A program made the translations under genes and the position numbers. The notes below the pieces were generated by a model that did not search any database, was not told the DNA's origin, and saw nothing but the letters and a program-made list of their open reading frames with translations. This document shows, piece after piece, positions 39,715 to 41,669 of a stretch of 41,669 bases of DNA. Source of the stretch: Firmicutes bacterium ZOR0006 (GTDB lineage Bacteria; Bacillota_I; Bacilli_A; Culicoidibacterales; ZOR0006); NCBI GenBank assembly GCA_000798955.1, contig JTLC01000040.1, positions 1 through 41,669 on the forward strand, given 5' to 3'. Position 1 is the stretch's first letter; the number at the start of each line of letters is the position of its first letter.

Positions 39715-40827
39715 ATGAAAATAGGTTTATTTGGTGGAACATTTGATCCCATTCATAATGGTCATCTCGCGATGGCACAAGTAGCTCAAACAGCACTCCA
39801 ACTCGATAGTGTTTGGTTTATTCCGGTTTACACACCACCACATAAAGAACGCACAGGTTTAACAAGTGGTGCACACCGGTTAAAGATGATTGAACATGCC
39901 ATTGCACATGAACCAACCTTTAGTGTGAGCAAAATTGAATTAGAGCGTGAACGGACATCCTATACCTACGAAACAATTCAACAGTTACGTCAGCAGTATC
40001 CCGAAGCTGAATTTTATTTTTTACTAGGTGCGGATAATATTGCTGGACTTGGTTCGTGGAAAGAACTCGCATACTTATTGAATGAAGTGACTTTTGTCGC
40101 ATTTGCTCGCCCTGATCATGACACGACGACAACCTATCCCGTTATTTGGTTAGACATGCCACTCCAAGCAGTAAGTTCAACTGCGATTCGCAATTTTCAA
40201 GCGTATAACTATCTGAATCCACAAGTACTCCATTATATGTTACGACATCATTTATATGGCTTAACTGCCATTCATGAACTTGTTTTTCACGAAATGAGCT
40301 ATCAACGCTTTGTCCATACGATGGGAGTTGTGGAAACAGCAGTTGCTTTAGCGCGCTGTCATGGTCTGAATGAACGTCAATGTCATGTCGCAGCATTATT
40401 ACATGATTATGCCAAAGCTACTCCGAAAGCAGAACTGCATGATTACATGAGTCACTACTTTCCAGAAGAACCATTTATCGCCCCAATCGCCCATGCGTAT
40501 GTTGGTTCAATTACGATTCAAGAAGACTTATGCATTACTGATCCTGAAGTCATCGATGCGGTCCGCTACCACACGACTGGACATCCGGACATGGGCGTAG
40601 TAGCAAAATGTATTTTCATTGCTGATTATATTGAACCAAATCGGCAGTTTCCTGGTGTTGAACAGGCACGTCAGATTGCCTACGCTGATCTTGAAGCGGG
40701 ATTGCGGCATGCACTTGCACAAACGAATGCCTATTTACAAGCAAAGGGCAAAATGATTCACCCTGATTCACACGCCTTATTCGAAAAATTACAACAATTA
40801 CCAGTTGAAGGAGAAAAAGAATGTTAA
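39715..40827 (+). CDS. nadD: fused NadD-YqeK: nicotinate-nucleotide adenylyltransferase and HD-domain Ap4A hydrolase
   Basis: One 370-residue protein joins two enzymes that are separate, adjacent genes in B. subtilis. Residues 1 to about 190 are NadD, which makes deamido-NAD: GLFGGTFDPIHNGH at 4-17 is the nucleotidyltransferase motif, and SSTAIRNFQ near 153 the second. Residues about 195-370 are YqeK, an HD hydrolase shown in other bacteria to cut diadenosine tetraphosphate. HTMGVVETA near 201, LLHDYAKA near 229 and HTTGHPDMG near 282 supply its metal ligands. I see no stop or frameshift between them. AAGGAACG precedes the ATG. The methyltransferase yqeM overlaps its last bases. rsfS, normally between yqeK and yqeM, is absent. 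Confidence 0.93.
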   Translation: MKIGLFGGTFDPIHNGHLAMAQVAQTALQLDSVWFIPVYTPPHKERTGLTSGAHRLKMIEHAIAHEPTFSVSKIELERERTSYTYETIQQLRQQYPEAEFYFLLGADNIAGLGSWKELAYLLNEVTFVAFARPDHDTTTTYPVIWLDMPLQAVSSTAIRNFQAYNYLNPQVLHYMLRHHLYGLTAIHELVFHEMSYQRFVHTMGVVETAVALARCHGLNERQCHVAALLHDYAKATPKAELHDYMSHYFPEEPFIAPIAHAYVGSITIQEDLCITDPEVIDAVRYHTTGHPDMGVVAKCIFIADYIEPNRQFPGVEQARQIAYADLEAGLRHALAQTNAYLQAKGKMIHPDSHALFEKLQQLPVEGEKEC

Positions 40828-41558
40828 GTTATGGACAATTTGCAAAATTTTATGATGAGCTCATGGCAGATGCTCCCTATGAACAATGGATTGCGTTTGT
40901 ACAGTCACAAGTTGAACAAGCAGCTATTCCAACCGAGACGCTCGTTGATTTAGGGTGTGGGACCGGGACAATCACGATTCCGTTAGCAGAGTTATTTACA
41001 AACGTGATTGGTGTTGATTTGTCGGCAGAAATGTTGACGATTGCCCAAGAAAAATTAACAACACAACAGCAGATTCAATGGATTGAAGCGGATATGTCAG
41101 AAATGGTGTTTGCAAATGAAAGTGTTGATTGCATTACGATTTTATGTGATTCACTGAATTATGTCATTGATCAAGAAGACGTACAAACAACGTTGACGAA
41201 TTGTTATCGGGCTTTAAAACCGGGAGGGATGTTAATTTTTGATGTCCACACGATGACGAAAATTCATGAGGTGTTTGATGATTTTAGCGAAAATGTGATT
41301 GGCGAGGATTTTAGTTATATTTGGAATAGTTTTGTTTTAGGTGAAGGTGAAGTCGAGCATGAATTGACATTTTTTGTCGAAACAGATAGTGGTCTCTATC
41401 AACGTTTTGACGAACTTCATCACCAAAAAACGTATTCAGAAGAAGATTATAAAACAATGATTTCTGAAAGTGGTTTCAGCAAAATTTGCACATATGATAG
41501 TCATGAAGTTGGATTTTTCGAGCCAAATATGCGAAAATTCTTTGTTTGTCGAAAATAA
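40821..41558 (+). CDS. yqeM: class I SAM-dependent methyltransferase (YqeM)
   Basis: A 245-residue methyltransferase of the YqeM type. SAM motif I is LVDLGCGTGTITIPLA near residue 40, and the acidic end of strand 2 is in GVDLSAEML. Motif IV is CITILCDSLNYV near residue 108, and LKPGGMLIFDVHT is the post-motif strand. The N-terminus YGQFAKFYDELMADAPYEQW is typical. The substrate is not established. GAAGGAG precedes the ATG. It overlaps the nadD-yqeK fusion gene by 7 bases, keeping B. subtilis order minus rsfS. No clear terminator follows before the window ends; 41559-41669 holds no gene I can support. Confidence 0.9.
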   Translation: MLSYGQFAKFYDELMADAPYEQWIAFVQSQVEQAAIPTETLVDLGCGTGTITIPLAELFTNVIGVDLSAEMLTIAQEKLTTQQQIQWIEADMSEMVFANESVDCITILCDSLNYVIDQEDVQTTLTNCYRALKPGGMLIFDVHTMTKIHEVFDDFSENVIGEDFSYIWNSFVLGEGEVEHELTFFVETDSGLYQRFDELHHQKTYSEEDYKTMISESGFSKICTYDSHEVGFFEPNMRKFFVCRK

Positions 41559-41669
41559 ATGAAGAAAATCAAAAAAATATAGCCCTAAATTGGAATAACA
41601 AATTGCACTATTTTCCAATACCATTTATTTGATTGATTATACAATGTTATTAAGTTCGATTTTGAATGC

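Noticed and set aside
1-41669. CRISPR arrays, tRNA or rRNA genes, insertion sequences, phage genes
   Set aside because: No regularly spaced repeats, cloverleaf sequences, transposase motifs or integrase motifs were seen on reading the intergenic regions and proteins.
41559-41669. Hairpin TTGGAA/TTCCAA after yqeM as a terminator
   Set aside because: The arms are short and far apart and no T run follows, so it cannot be supported.

Overview
The window is a gene-dense stretch of chromosome from a low-GC Gram-positive bacterium (Bacillota, most likely class Bacilli). The evidence is gene order: trmK-nif3, recD2-alaS-ireB-ruvX-DUF1292-mltG-trmR-U32-U32-udk-greA-mtnN, and yqeG-yqeH-aroE-yhbY-nadD-yqeK-yqeM all follow the order known from Bacillus subtilis and relatives. 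Genus cannot be fixed from the sequence. I see no tRNA, rRNA, insertion sequence, prophage or CRISPR array. No stretch over about 260 bases lacks a gene.

Region 1 (1-4380): a possibly structured leader, then trmK and an overlapping Nif3-family gene, a small Cse60-like protein, a Zur repressor with Zur-type half-sites in its own promoter, and a flavodiiron oxygen/NO reductase. Region 2 (4340-10260): a class II DNA photolyase, a P-type ATPase with Na,K-ATPase-like (P2C) signatures, and two RCK/TrkA nucleotide-binding proteins, all tightly spaced, then a beta-carbonic anhydrase with its own promoter. No Trk/Ktr pore gene is present, so the ATPase plus RCK pair is the best candidate here for an undescribed ion-homeostasis module. 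Region 3 (10320-16270): htpG under a near-perfect CIRCE operator, a small membrane gene antisense to a perfect-consensus promoter, a RibD-C reductase homologue, a coiled-coil protein with an exact 28-residue repeat, a methyltransferase and a monovalent cation/proton antiporter.

Region 4 (16380-22100): a Met-containing membrane protein overlapping a Cu+ ATPase (copA), then a minus-strand block of iron-dependent alcohol dehydrogenase, acylphosphatase, ArsC-like protein and short-chain dehydrogenase. Region 5 (22160-35520): a DnaQ-like exonuclease overlapping recD2, alaS with ireB/ruvX/two DUF1292 genes/mltG, then the tRNA-uridine modification set trmR-U32-U32 with udk, then greA and mtnN. Region 6 (35580-41558): an unknown surface protein with a proline-rich stalk, two yqeG paralogues, and the yqeH-aroE-yhbY and nadD-yqeK-yqeM ribosome/NAD cluster. 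There nadD and yqeK are fused into one gene, and rsfS is absent from its usual place before yqeM.

Functional themes are tRNA and ribosome maturation (trmK, alaS, trmR, both U32 genes, yqeH, yhbY), metal and ion homeostasis (zur, copA, P2C ATPase, RCK proteins, antiporter) and stress protection (photolyase, flavodiiron protein, htpG, recD2). Starts were chosen by Shine-Dalgarno spacing, so several coding regions begin downstream of the longest possible reading frame.
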